From Silene noctiflora (Eukaryota > Streptophyta > Magnoliopsida > Caryophyllales > Caryophyllaceae), in assembly GCA_009801015.1 (NCBI GenBank), contig VHZZ01000151.1, positions 177,343 to 219,361 on the forward strand: a stretch of 42,019 nt of DNA, read 5' to 3'. Shown here piece after piece: positions 32,401 through 42,019 of the stretch; the first letter of the stretch is position 1, and each line of letters opens with the position of its first letter. Below the pieces are notes generated by a model. The model saw nothing but the letters and a program-made list of their open reading frames with translations, was not told where the DNA came from and ran no database searches. Made by a program: the position numbers and the translations under genes.

Positions 32401-35400
32401 TGCTATAAGGACTTTATCTTCTATTAGGTATGATATCACTTTAGTAATTCATAATTTGATTATTTTACCTAGGTTAAGTTCTCTGTTTTTCGCTTCTTTG
32501 GACACCAATCAAACATGTTTAATGAATTGTTTTAACTGTTATCTATTTACATTTTGTATTCTGATATTCGGACTGGATTCATGACATTGGCTTTGAGTTG
32601 AGGTAGTATTCACAAGACTCATCTTGCGTTATTTTGTTATACTCCGTATCATGTTTTAACTTTGTCGTGTTTGTTATTCTCTTTGCCATAGTAGTTTATT
32701 CAAATTCACTAGACGCTGATGACAATTCTGTCATGACATAATCTGATTCCAAATGCTTTGATTCCGGTGATAGTACTCCATATGTTTGATAGGTTTTGAA
32801 CATTTTTAAGGGACAATGTTTTAGGCACGAGTCAGTATAGCGGACAATGTTGTCCCACTCTTGATGTTCCACACCATGGGTGCTATTGTGCTAGCCATTT
32901 TCTTCCAGCAAGTATTGGCATTGTGCTCTAATATACTCCCTCCGTCCGGATCATTTGTTTACCTTTGGTTTTGGTGCAAAGACCAAAGAGAGGGGAGGGG
33001 ACCATTTGGAGTGTTGTGGTTGAGTGACAAGTGGACCATTGGTTGTGGATGATCAAATTACCCTTGAAAAATATTCCCAATATAGAACGGTAAACAAATG
33101 ACTCAGATATCCAAAAATGAAATAGGTAAACAAATGACCGGGACGGAGGGAGTAGGGGTGTTAATGAGACGAGACAGCTCGCGAGCAACTCAGCTCGGCT
33201 CGGTCAAAGCTAGGCTCAGCTCGAGCTTGTGTAATTAGATAAGATATTACTCATATTTTATAAAAATATTTTGTCATAATTATATATTTGTATCATACAT
33301 ATCAAAAATGTCTCATTGATTTTCCAATATTTGTATATAAAACCTTCGAGCTTTGTTATTGAATATATCGGGGGGGAAAAACGAAAATACAACAATTATA
33401 TATAGGCTCAAGGTGAGCTCGAGTTTGGCTTGAGCTCGCGTTAAAGCTCGCAAGCTTGATAATGAGCACGATCTCGAGTTTTACTTTATGAGCACAAGCC
33501 AAGCAAGGCCAAGCTCAGGCTAACTCCGCTCGTTAACACCCATAGGAGGGAGTATTCAATATTTAGTTGTTGGATGTTTTGTGATGGCTTTAGACTGCTT
33601 CACTACAAATTCCACCGAATTTGCGACTGATTATTTGCGTTGGGCAAAACTAAAGTATGTTCGTATTTGAGTATGTAAACTGGTCATTCATAGTACAAGC
33701 TAAGTTGCCAAAAAAAAAAAAAGAACCTTATTAAGATTCATTAATAACTAAAAAGTTTTAATCATACTCCATATGTTCGTATTTGAGTATATTTCAATGT
33801 CTAATAAAAATTTTGTTTGACATACGAAATTCATCATTGGAATTGAGTTCTGAAAAGCTTGAAATATTATACTTAGCTTCAAAGGTTTTTATATTCCGTA
33901 GTGAGTTTTTTTTGTTTCAATTATGGTAAACAGAGGAGGAATAGTCAAAATCAAAGACAAGATACTCAAGCTTTACTGTAGTCACCAACATCCTCTTCGC
34001 TCATTACTTAAATAAAAAGATACGTCCCTCCTTCCTATGTTATTGTCTTGTTCCCTTTCAAAATTTATCCCAAAATTATTGTTTAGATATTGTCTGAATT
34101 CTCTTTAATTCAAGGGTTAGTTCATCATTTTTCCTTAAAATGAGATGCAGGAGTAGTTATTATTTTAACATGAGTGCTTTATTTCACTCATACTCTGGCA
34201 GTCAGTTACATAGAGACTAATAAAGAAAACGCTTATCACGGAGTAAAGAAATTTAAGTTTGTAAAATGGGTTGCATATCACATAGCTAATGGCAGAACAG
34301 AATCACTTACAATACATTTTTAAAGACAAATTTTCTTCTGGTACATCGTGTAGAAGGCTAAGGTATTAATGTTAATGTTCTTAGGGAAGTTGTACATTGG
34401 TTAAATGGGTGCTTCATATCTTTTTTTTAGGTTTAAGCCTTTCATACTGTTTTATTTAACTCAACCTTTATTTTTAGATATTACTCTTTTGTACTCCGTA
34501 TCACTTTGTGTTTTTTTTTTGTAACCTTTTAGTGTTTACAATGACAAAACATGACTCTTTAAGTTCGTACCTACTTTAATAAGTAATAATTTTATTTTTA
34601 ACCGTAATTCGTACTTATTTTATTACTTTGTGGTACCATTTTACTTTGAATTGTAAAATGGTCGCACAATATATTTTTGCAGTTGGGACTCTTAAGAGCA
34701 AAACAAGTTCGATGAGGCAAGAGGAGGTTAAAAATTGAATAACTGCCGGGGAAACATACGCCCGAGAGCAAAACAAAACAAACTCGTCAAATGGACAGTC
34801 ATTTAAATATCAGTTGTAACTATTTGTCATGTTAATTACAAGTTGTAATTTATCCAAAAATTGAATTTGTATTATGTGAGTGAATTTTTGTCATACGCTT
34901 TGTAACAAGAGTTTTCTTTTTGACCATCTTATAGATTACCCATTATGTGATCTTCAGTTACTATGATTAATCTAATGTAAACCTTTTTATTGGTAATTTT
35001 TTAATACTTATTTTTATTGTCACTTAACCATCAATTATTGACATCGGCAGTTGCTTCTTTTTGTGATTTTGTGGTGACTCAAATTCATTTTATGATGTGA
35101 GGGAGAAACTGAGTTTTATTGTTTTTTGTGTACATCTTTAACTTTGAGCTGCAGTGGAGACCCAAATTCTATTATCAATGGTCAAATTGATCCAGGGAAT
35201 TGAATTTGTATTAGTGTACTCAGTACCAAAAAAAACTACATACTTTTGTTGTCAACTTTTTTGTCTATAATTCTTCTTTATATACCCGTGCAACTTTGCA
35301 CGGGTCTTAAGCTAGTTTCAAATATTTGAGCTTTGTGCTAATATGTAACTCCGTTATTTATGTACCTAAAACCTGATATCATGGTAATTGAAGATTCTCA

Positions 35401-38400
35401 CACGATCATAGTAGCAAAAGAAGTGGAAGTATGCCAGACACTACGAGGTTTTGTTGGACAAAGCCTAACATTAACCCAGACTCTAAAATAAGATAACAGC
35501 TAAGTTTTTTGCTCAGCCCCAGAAGCAGAGCCCATAATGGAAAATAATACTCCTATGTTTTATCTCAGTCGATAATAAGAAGTAATCAACTTCAAGAAGG
35601 ATATTAAATTAAGCAAATAAATCCTAGGAACCACTCTTACCTGCACGATGCAGTCAACACCTGGGATATCCAAACCACGAGCAGCAACATCAGTACAGAG
35701 AAGAACACCACTTGAAAGACTTGTAAATGAAGCCAATGCTTTCTCCCTAGCTTGCTGGGAAGATAATAAAGTATTGTCAATAAGTAAGAATGAAACAACA
35801 GAAACAATAACTCAACTACGACAATATCATTTAAAACATGAATCTCAGCGAGAGACTTGACGTCATACTTGTTTCATTTGACCGTGAAGAGGGATTAACG
35901 AATGCCCCTTTAGAAGAGAAAGCCGTGGGAGAACAACTCCCCAGTAGTCAACCGAAGCACAAGTCATAAAGTAGCTGCACAAAGCCATTGACCATATATC
36001 AACTCCACTAACTGAATAGGTCCAAGGACAATTTATAGACAAAGACACCTTTGAAACTCACATTATAATTTTTTTGGATTTATACTTGACAAGAAGGTCA
36101 ACTAACTGCGATGATTTCTTATCTGCATCACACTCCAGGTACTGCAAAACACAAATAAGAATCAGAAAGTGAAACACCAATAGATTGTACGAGTGATCTA
36201 CTTAATTTTATGAGCCTCAATACCTCAATATACAAGCCCGAAGGTGTCTTAGAAGTGCTTGATTTTATTTGTACTTGAACTCCAACATGAACAGGATTCC
36301 TTAATCCAGCTTTGGCAAGCTCCTCAACAGCCTCCGTTTGTGTTGCTGAAAACAGACCAGTTCTACGTTGCTTTGGTAAGCGAGAAATAATTGAATTTAT
36401 CTGCTTTTGAAACCCCATATCCAGAAGTCTGTCTGCCTCATCCAAAATCAAAACCTGCAACATCAAGCAATACAAACACAAACACTCACAAGTCTAAGCT
36501 CACATTGAGCTAAAACCCACAAAATTTGAAATGCGAGAAGGAGACAAGATAACTCTGGATCTGTTATCAACTTTGAAAGACACAACTCAAACAAAAAAGT
36601 TTGATTAGAATGCATACCTCAAGGTCACGGAAGTCCAACTCCTCCATTCGATCCATGATGTCAAGCATCCTTCCTGGTGTCCCAATCAATACATTTGCCC
36701 CATTCACCTCTATTTTCTTGATATCTTCTTTAACTTCAGTCCCTCCAACAAGAAGCACAGTCTTAACATTTGACAGGGTCGAAATAAAAGGCAGTGCTAC
36801 ATTGTATATTTGTGTGGACAACTCTCTGGTGGGTGACATTATTACCCCTAGCACCTGCCAAATAGTGAAGATAAACACAAGAATAAGCACACCTGACCTG
36901 ATGAAGCCCCTACAGAGGCTACAGCTGATATTAGGACACCCATTAGGTTCCGCAGAGTAGGGTCTCCCTCCGTCATAAACTCATCATCGCAACCATTTTT
37001 ACTTTTTAAAGTTCAGAGACTCAGACCGGTAATTATTCAAAATTACTATTATCAGATATTCAACAATTTGAGAATGGCCCACTCAAACTTTTAAAAGCGG
37101 CAAAGAATAACATAAGCGTAACTACAACTATAATTGTTTTAACACAAATTCTCATTGAAGACGGTCACTATCCGTCACAACCTGAAGACGGATAGTGCCT
37201 CTCTCACAATATGCAAGTGGCACTATCCATGGGTGCTCCATTTCTCCCCCACTTGCCCTCCCACTTGCCTTATTGTGAGAGAAACACTATCCGTCTCCAG
37301 CTTGACGCTTTTAAAGCAAAATCACACTTGATCTCACGTAAAAAAAAGGATTCCTACCTTCTACAAATTCGCTTTGTTGTTTTAAAGCAAAATCACACTT
37401 GATCTCACGTAAAAAAAAGGATTCCTATTTTCACTACACACTTAAAATACTTTAAGTTATATCCTAGAATAACAATCTTTCCGGCGTAGAGAACTCTCTC
37501 TCCCTTTTTTCGTATCCAAACAAAGATTTAATTAGCAATTCACCAACCAAATTTTCTTCGATTAGATTTTCGTTATAAGTCTATTACATTACACTAATAG
37601 AATCACCATAAAAAAAACTAACACTTGCAAAAAATATATCCAACACGAGAAAATCTTAATCTAACAAGTGTACCACATCGTCCATCGTATACCATGCCCA
37701 ATGACAATAATAGAATTGATCATATTCTCCCTAAGTCTTAGAAGGATCACAAGAAAGGCTTCTTATTGGTTGGGGCGTACCATAATTATTCTTTTAGAAC
37801 TGAATTGAATGAAGGAGAACCCACCAGAAAAGCTAGCTCAAAGGGTGGTAGAGCCCTTGTCCTATATAAATCCCACATCAACCCCCCATTTGATCGATAT
37901 GGGACTCATGTCCCATACCATGCAATGGGATGGGTCCGTGACATTCGTCCCTTCTTCAGGACCAACGTCCTCGTTGGGTCACGGCTGGCTCTTCCAGGCC
38001 ACCCACTCCGAGGTTGGCTCTGATACCATTGATATAGGACAAAGGAGAACCCACCCCAAAAGCTAGCTCAAAGGGTGGTAGAGCCCTTGTCCTATATAAA
38101 TCCCACATCAACCCCCCATTTGATCGATGTGAGACTCATGTCCATACCATGCAATGGGATCAGTCCGTAACATTCCAATTACAAAATTACGAGTATTAAA
38201 CTCCTAAGCCTGTCCGGAAACAAGCTACAGTATATACAACTAGCGACGAAACGAAGGCTGGCTAAAACGACAGTTTTAGTAAGTTAAAATTGTCGATTCT
38301 GTTTCCGAGTTTACCTTATTAAATTACCAATCCTCGACACCGATTACAACAAAATAAAAAGAATTCCGTAAACAAAGTGAACGAAAGCAAACCTTGTGAG

Positions 38401-38683
38401 GTTTAAGGGGAGTAGAAAAGCGACGGAGAATTTCGACAAGAGGAACAACAAAAGCTAGGGTTTTGCCTGAACCGGTAGCGGCATCGACCGCGACATCTTT
38501 GTGTTTGAGCAGCGGGGGTATAGTGGCGGCTTGAACCGGCGTGCAAAAGTGAAAACCGCAACGGTCTAATGCTTCGAGAACCTGGTCGGATAAAGCCGGT
38601 ACGAGCTCGGAGAAAGGGGTGGTTGTTAGAGCTCTGTTGGTGTCGTCGGTGGTTTCCGCCGCCGCCGCCGCCGTGGTTTTCAT
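29464..38683 (-). CDS. RH18: DEAD-box ATP-dependent RNA helicase 18 (Spb4/DDX55 type)
   Basis: An RNA helicase that by homology to yeast Spb4 acts in the nucleolus on late 60S ribosomal precursors. Exons (- strand): 38683-38393, 36854-36618, 36454-36224, 36141-36062, 35974-35869, 35754-35641, 31781-31683, 31548-31459, 30908-30802, 30714-30571, 29734-29464; all introns are GT-AG and frames join cleanly to 589 residues (Arabidopsis about 593). Motifs in order: Q motif around F24-Q51, Walker A ATGSGKT (69-75), PTREL (105-109), GG, TPGR (156-159), DEAD (181-184), SAT (212-214), MTCASVDYW (motif IV area), ARGLDIPG (from about 340), HRVGRTAR (365-372). The Spb4-type C-terminal region follows ([19 protein letters not shown]), then a lysine-rich tail with [10 protein letters not shown] ... 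[10 protein letters not shown]. No defect is seen. Intron 6 is 3859 bases, nearly all Helitron. Confidence 0.96.
30971..31233. mobile_element. MITE in RH18 intron 8
   Basis: The left end TCCTATCCATTCCAGACTGC pairs with the inverted right end TCCCTTCAATCCATTCCAAA. CATTTGACTTT at the left pairs with an inverted AAGTCAAACTT region at the right. Confidence 0.55.
32936..33152. mobile_element. Intact Stowaway-type MITE inside the Helitron
   Basis: The ends CTCCCTCCGTCCGGATCATT and (inverted) CTCCCTCCGTCCCGGTCATT have TA on both sides (32934-32935, 33153-33154). It is 217 bp and is the reference copy for this family in the window. Its two open frames are artefacts. Confidence 0.88.
33155..33544. 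mobile_element. hAT-like GCTCG-rich element nested at a MITE end
   Basis: The ends (TA)GGGGTGTTAATGAG and (inverted) TATGGGTGTTAACGAG are TIRs. The MITE terminus GGAGGGAGTA is found on both sides (33145-33154 and 33545-33554), so the element landed in the MITE end and duplicated 8-10 bases. The interior repeats AGCTCG / GAGCTC strings. Confidence 0.82.
37149..37306. mobile_element. Palindromic MITE in RH18 intron 1 (incomplete)
   Basis: The left end TTCTCATTGAAGACGGTCAC matches the element at 28302. Internal arms pair (GACGGATAGTGCCTCTCTCA against TGTGAGAGAAACACTATCCG). The right end is shorter than in the other copy. Confidence 0.7.
37309..37427. repeat. 48-bp exact direct repeat, 71-bp period
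   Basis: The 48 bases at 37309-37356 (TTTTAAAGCAAAATCACACT onward) recur without a difference at 37380-37427, separated by 23 bases. Exact identity implies a recent local duplication within RH18 intron 1. Confidence 0.95.
37812..38172 (-). mobile_element. Miniature LTR retrotransposon (TRIM) in RH18 intron 1
   Basis: Read on the - strand, a 143-base LTR (38172-38030, TGTTACGG ... TATATCA) is followed after one base by TGGTATCAGAGCC, a methionine-tRNA primer-binding site (38028-38016). An 86-base interior with a purine tract (AAGAAGGGACGAA) comes next, then the second LTR from 37943. The LTRs are about 95% alike over their shared part, suggesting moderate age. There is no coding capacity, as is usual for TRIMs. 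The copy looks broken, with about one break. Two overlapping + strand open frames across it are artefacts. Confidence 0.82.
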
Positions 38684-38780
38684 TTTGCGAGGGTTGGTGA
38701 CTTGGTGGTGGATGTTAAAAGGAAATGTGTAAAGCCTTGTCGATGGTTTTAATAGGGGTCAATTTTAGGAGGGATTAAAA

Positions 38781-38812
38781 TTAGGTTTAGGCTCGGGTTT
38801 TCGGCCCGAAAT
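38781..38812 (-). promoter_or_regulatory. Site II/telo-box-like motifs upstream of RH18
   Basis: On the - strand, TCGGGCCGAAAACCCGA and then CCTAAACCTAA lie about 100-130 bases ahead of the RH18 ATG. Plant ribosome-biogenesis genes often pair GGGCC elements with AAACCCTAA telo boxes. The motifs here are imperfect, so this is suggestive only. Confidence 0.3.
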
Positions 38813-38889
38813 AATATCACTGAACTAAATTAAAATATCAAATTGAATGAAATATAGTTGAACTAGACTAAAATAAACAGATTTATAAA

Positions 38890-39150
38890 ATCGGTTTAAA
38901 AAAGTTTATATTTTATAGGTTTAGTTAAGTTCAGATTTTATAACTAACTTCACAAAAGTTCAGCTTCTATAGGTTCAAATCTTATAAGTTCAGTTTAGAA
39001 AAGTTTAAATTTTATAAATTCAATTCAGATTCTATAAGTTCAATTCATTTTAGTTAAGATCTCATAAGTTAAAAAAAGTTCAAATCTTATGAGTTCAGTT
39101 TGGAAAAGATCAGATCCTATAAATTTAGTTCAGAAAAATTTAGCAAAATT
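38890..39150. repeat. Degenerate AAGTTCA(A/G)ATTTTATA minisatellite
   Basis: Strings such as TATAAGTTCAGTTTAGAAAA and AGTTCAAATCTTATAAGTTC recur about every 20-40 bases with drift. The array is non-coding and lies upstream of RH18. Confidence 0.75.
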
Positions 39151-39179
39151 TAAGTCCAAAAGAACAAGGTCGTGTGTCC

Positions 39180-39295
39180 ATAATTCCATTCATGTCCTCA
39201 AATATTTTGTGACGATATTTTAGTAATGCAGATTATTGTTTAAAACGAGATTTGTACAATGTTTGAGGACATGGTTCTAAACGGAATTTTTAAAC
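39180..39295. mobile_element. Small inverted-repeat element
   Basis: ATTCCATTCATGTCCTCAAA at the left pairs with TTTGAGGACATGGTTC ... GGAAT at the right. It is a weak MITE candidate. Confidence 0.4.
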
Positions 39296-39519
39296 AAGAT
39301 AAAAATAAAAATGTTCAAGTACCATCAACGAGTGATTTTTTTTTGGGAATTTTGTACATATGACATTATCCTTCCTCAAATGTTAACGTATACCTTCAGT
39401 TATTAAAAACATCTAATATACCCTTAAATTCAAAGATTAATTTTAAAATATCCAAATTATTATAATTGAGGGTCTTTAAAGGTTCAATTCTATTCCAAAA
39501 ATTTGTATATTGGCTTGAT

Positions 39520-39700
39520 GGCCTCCATCCCGGTTCATTGTTGTCATTTTCATTTTAGGGTATACCGCTTATTTGATATCATTTTCCACATTTGGTAAAT
39601 TTACACAAGTGAACATGTGACTATGTGAGATAACCTTTTTATTTATCATTATTTGTCTCATCCCCAAACGAATAAATAACAAATGATCATGACGGAGAAT
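39520..39700. mobile_element. Worn Stowaway-type MITE
   Basis: The ends GCCTCCATCCCGGTTCATTG and (inverted) CTCCGTCATGATCATTTGTT resemble the CCGTCCCGG family. Confidence 0.55.
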
Positions 39701-39854
39701 ATATATTACTGAAGTTGCGTAATTTGGATAAGTAATAAACTAAAATTCCATTGAAATTTAATAGTTAAAATGAAAGTGTATATATATAACTAACGCAAAA
39801 AGGAATTGAGAATGTTTGTAAACATTGTTTTACAACTGTTTGTAATAGAGTATT

Positions 39855-40140
39855 TGTAATATCCCGTGTTAATTGAAGGGTCGGTTGATAAGTTAAAATG
39901 ATTAGTGTTTAAATGGACTAAAAGTATTACTCAGTACTCATATCAATAAAGTGCACTTTCTTTCTAAAAATCCGTGATAAAAACTACACGGTTAAGCGTG
40001 CTTGTTTGGGAATAGTCTTAGAATGTGTGACCTCACGAAGAGGTTATTGAGATGTGCACGAGTGAGGAAAGGACCCGTGTTGATTTGTGTGCCAAGTACA
40101 CAGCTTGTCGAGCTACCGCAAGTAACCACCCCCGGCTCAA
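39855..40140 (+). mobile_element. Cassandra-type LTR fossil with 5S-derived segment
   Basis: It starts TGTAATATCCCG, like Cassandra LTRs. At 39988-40056 the strings GGTTAAGCGTGCTTG, ATAGTCTTAG and GTGACCTC match the internal promoter half of plant 5S rRNA. GTGCACGAGTGAGG and GTGTTGAT follow, as in Cassandra (from memory). Only one LTR is seen and its right edge is unclear. It is worn, with several breaks, and is not a 5S gene. Confidence 0.75.
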
Positions 40141-40151
40141 TGTTTGGTGGT

Positions 40152-40495
40152 TAGGGTTGTGCATAGGTAAAAATCGGAATAGAATTGTCAAAAGTCCATA
40201 TTAGAACTGGATTGGACTGCAAAATTTTCGAACCAGGACTGGAAAGGAAAATTTTCGGACCATAATCGGACCGAAATTTGTCTTCACATACCAACATTTT
40301 CAAATTCCGATCCAAAAATCCGTTTCGTTGGACCGGAATAAATGGGTCTACAATATTTTTTTTAATTAATATTCTAAGAAAAAAACAAATCCCAATAATT
40401 TCGATCTTTTCAGTCCGGACCGAAAATCAGAATCTTGAACAGAAGACTGGGCCTGGATTTTCTATTCCCGTTCCGATACGGTAGATTTCCTAGTT
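40152..40495. mobile_element. Possible hAT-like element with GGACCG strings
   Basis: It starts TAGGGTTGTGCATAGG, like hAT ends, and is filled with GGACTGGAA / CCGGACCGAAA strings, ending near ATTTCCTAG. No target duplication was found, so the boundaries are tentative. The open frame at 40278-40484 is an artefact. Confidence 0.35.
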
Positions 40496-40774
40496 AGGGA
40501 GTTACAACATTATACAGTCATAACGATTCTAACTGCGTTTATATATATCTTTTATAATTTTTGAGTTATATTTTAATTTTTTGATAAAATACAACTGATT
40601 GTATAATTTAATTTGGGAGAATGTTTGGGTGCCAAAGGCGATGATTAGTTGGGCAGCAACAAAAAAACTCGGCTTGGGCAAGCACAACCAGCTGGGCTGG
40701 GTCAAAATTACATGATTCTCGACTAGCTAACGGCCTTCCAGTAGACATGTCGGCCTTTTTTTATTTCAACAAAA
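40496..40774. other. Spacer with scattered GGGC strings, no gene
   Basis: A GC-richer patch near 40640-40700 (GGGCAGC ... GCTGGGCTGGG) may be a scrap of the GGCCCG family. Nothing else is seen. Confidence 0.35.
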
Positions 40775-40903
40775 CTTGTATGAGACGATTGCATATAATT
40801 TTATCGTAAAACATTATCTTTAAGTAACCATTTTTACTCGCTATTGAGTTTGTGTTTAGTTCCATTTTACAATTATATTAGTGTAAAATCGTCTTACACA
40901 AGA
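40775..40903. mobile_element. GAGACGA inverted-repeat MITE
   Basis: CTTGTATGAGACGATT at the left pairs with the inverted right end CTTGTGTAAGACGATT. It is related to the elements at 4521 and 16050. Confidence 0.65.
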
Positions 40904-41260
40904 CTAACCTTTTTATTTTGGCCTACTCAAACACCTAAGCATCAGAAACTAAAGAGTCGAACCATGTGAGCTGCACTGTCTTTGGATAATTTTATCATTC
41001 TAGTTTCGCACTAACGGGCTGTTAAACGGTCAAATATTTGCATTTGACACGATTAAATTGATGTCTCGAAAATAATAATTATTATTGCGCTCTCAAAATT
41101 TATTGATTTTTGTATGATTAGGATTTATGTAAAATCAGTTTTATAAAAAATTATTGTAAAGGTAATTATAAAAAACAATGACGACTTTATTTCAATACCC
41201 TTCTAGTAATTAAGCTTACATGTATTTTTTCTGAGTTTTTAAAATTTTCAAGTTATATTT
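40904..41260. other. Spacer, no gene
   Basis: AT-rich. Nothing is recognised. Confidence 0.4.
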
Positions 41261-42019
41261 TGTTGGAAATAGGGGCTTGTTTTGCTAAGTTCTTTTTCTT
41301 CCAATTGTCCCACATTGGTAGAGTGGAGTGAGTTTTATGGGTTTACATAACCCCTCACTTCATACCATATCACTAGTGGGTCTTGGGAGTCTTTTGTAAA
41401 GGCTTGTGAGATGCTTAATTCAGCTCACACGCGCGCCCGTGCCTTGCCCGGATACGGATTTGGGATTTGGCAATCGCCCGCGACGGGCTGTGCCTATCTT
41501 TATGGGCCGCGTCTGAGTTTTGTTGTGAGGTAATTTACCATGTGCTGAATTGGTAAGTCAAAGTGTCTGTTAGAGGGCGAGATTTTTACTCCCCACTTCC
41601 AGTTTTGACTACTGATTAACAAGAGTCGGTTTCAGGCTCTTATTTCAGCTATAAATAAGAGCCTATTCAGCACATCAAAATCAGAACAACACTCATACAT
41701 TTCTCGCCTTTCTTCTTCTGATTCTCTAAAATTTCTGGGTAAAGATTATTTCAATCGTTCCAATGCTCTCAGTCTCGAGTGGGCGTGCCTGAGTGCAGTA
41801 GTGTAAATCTTTGGGAACTACCGGTCATTTGCTGATCGCCACCACAGTCGTACCGGAAAATAGTTTTCAAGGCAGTGGCTTCTTTCCACGGCACTACAAA
41901 TTTCCTGTTTGGTATTTATGATCATATTTTACATTGTTACTGCATTTACATTCGGATAACAATTTGAAAACTATTTGTTGCTGTAACAATGTCTGTCATG
42001 TCGAAAATTGTTCCTGATC
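41261..42019 (+). mobile_element. Copia-like LTR element, left part, runs off the window
   Basis: An LTR-like start TGTTGGAAATAGGGG is followed by a GC-richer body with ACACGCGCGCCCGTGCC, and by a TATA-like CTATAAATAAGAGCC at about 41650 that would begin the element's transcript. The LTR/internal boundary is not visible to me. The last ~30 bases read like the opening of a Copia gag. No breaks are visible in the part seen, but the element is cut by the window end and its state cannot be judged. Confidence 0.6.

Larger units (their letters stand above)
31823..35315 (+). mobile_element. 3.5 kb Helitron in RH18 intron 6
   Basis: The 3' end is clear: the hairpin CCCGTGCAACTTTGCACGGG, then TCTTAAGCTAG|T. 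The best 5' end is A|TCTATAATTCTATATTT, running into AAAACTATAAAAGAAGACCC and a doubled ACACGTGTCATCTCCT (about 31878-31910), which is plant Helitron style. A/T target bases are present at both sides. No Rep/helicase gene is seen, so it is non-autonomous. It lies antisense to RH18. Without it the intron would be about 366 bases, typical for this gene. It contains the MITE at 32936 and the hAT-like element at 33155. Confidence 0.7.

Noticed and set aside
32354-32584. 76-codon frame in RH18 intron 6
   Set aside because: Hydrophobic AT-rich translation within the Helitron, with no homology recognised.
37766-38066. Overlapping + strand frames of 85 codons
   Set aside because: They cover the TRIM on the opposite strand. 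The similarity between them reflects the two LTRs.
39988-40056. 5S rRNA gene
   Set aside because: Only the internal-promoter half is similar, the flanks are LTR-like and no array is present. It is a Cassandra-type LTR.
40278-40484. 68-codon frame
   Set aside because: It lies within the GGACCG-string element.
1-42019. CRISPR arrays, operons, bacterial promoters or a defence-type gene cluster
   Set aside because: The window is intron-bearing plant DNA, and its repeats are transposon ends and minisatellites.

Overview
This is a nuclear segment of a flowering plant. It is AT-rich, its genes have GT-AG introns, and it is crowded with plant transposon relics. The recurrent ACTCCGTA / CTCCCTCCGTCCCGG repeat ends are a style I associate with Caryophyllales (spinach, beet and pink relatives). 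That placement is inference only.

Three host genes can be supported exon by exon. (1) A class I LOB-domain transcription factor, LBD12-like, lies on the + strand at 11952-12917 (2 exons, 171 aa). (2) A cytosolic endo-beta-N-acetylglucosaminidase (ENGase, GH85) lies on the - strand at 27671-18280 (11 exons). Every splice junction reads well, but one in-frame TAA sits in exon 10. (3) A complete DEAD-box RNA helicase of the RH18/Spb4/DDX55 type lies on the - strand at 38683-29464 (11 exons, 589 aa). RH18 and ENGase lie head to tail on one strand. From memory their Arabidopsis counterparts, At5g05450 and At5g05460, are also neighbours, so the pair looks like old microsynteny. The two proteins have no obvious functional link: one acts in nucleolar ribosome assembly and the other in cytosolic N-glycan turnover.

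Layout: 1-1260, worn Ty3/gypsy fossil. 1330-11900, gene-free DNA holding three short Helitrons, several hAT-like elements with 8-bp target duplications, Stowaway-type MITEs, a foldback element, a probable SINE split by a hAT-like element, and a 25-codon signal-peptide-like reading frame. 11.8-12.9 kb, LBD gene. 13-18.2 kb, intergenic DNA with a cluster of hAT-like relics and tandem duplications. 18.3-27.8 kb, ENGase. 27.8-29.4 kb, spacer. 29.4-38.7 kb, RH18, whose intron 6 carries a 3.5 kb Helitron that itself holds a MITE with a hAT-like element in its end. 38.7-42 kb, repeats, a Cassandra-type LTR fossil with 5S-derived sequence, and the left end of a Copia-like LTR element running off the window.

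No novel multi-gene system is visible. The most interesting points are the ENGase nonsense codon, the MITE end that abuts and forms part of the ENGase intron 1 splice donor, the conserved RH18-ENGase pair, and the three-level nesting inside an RH18 intron.
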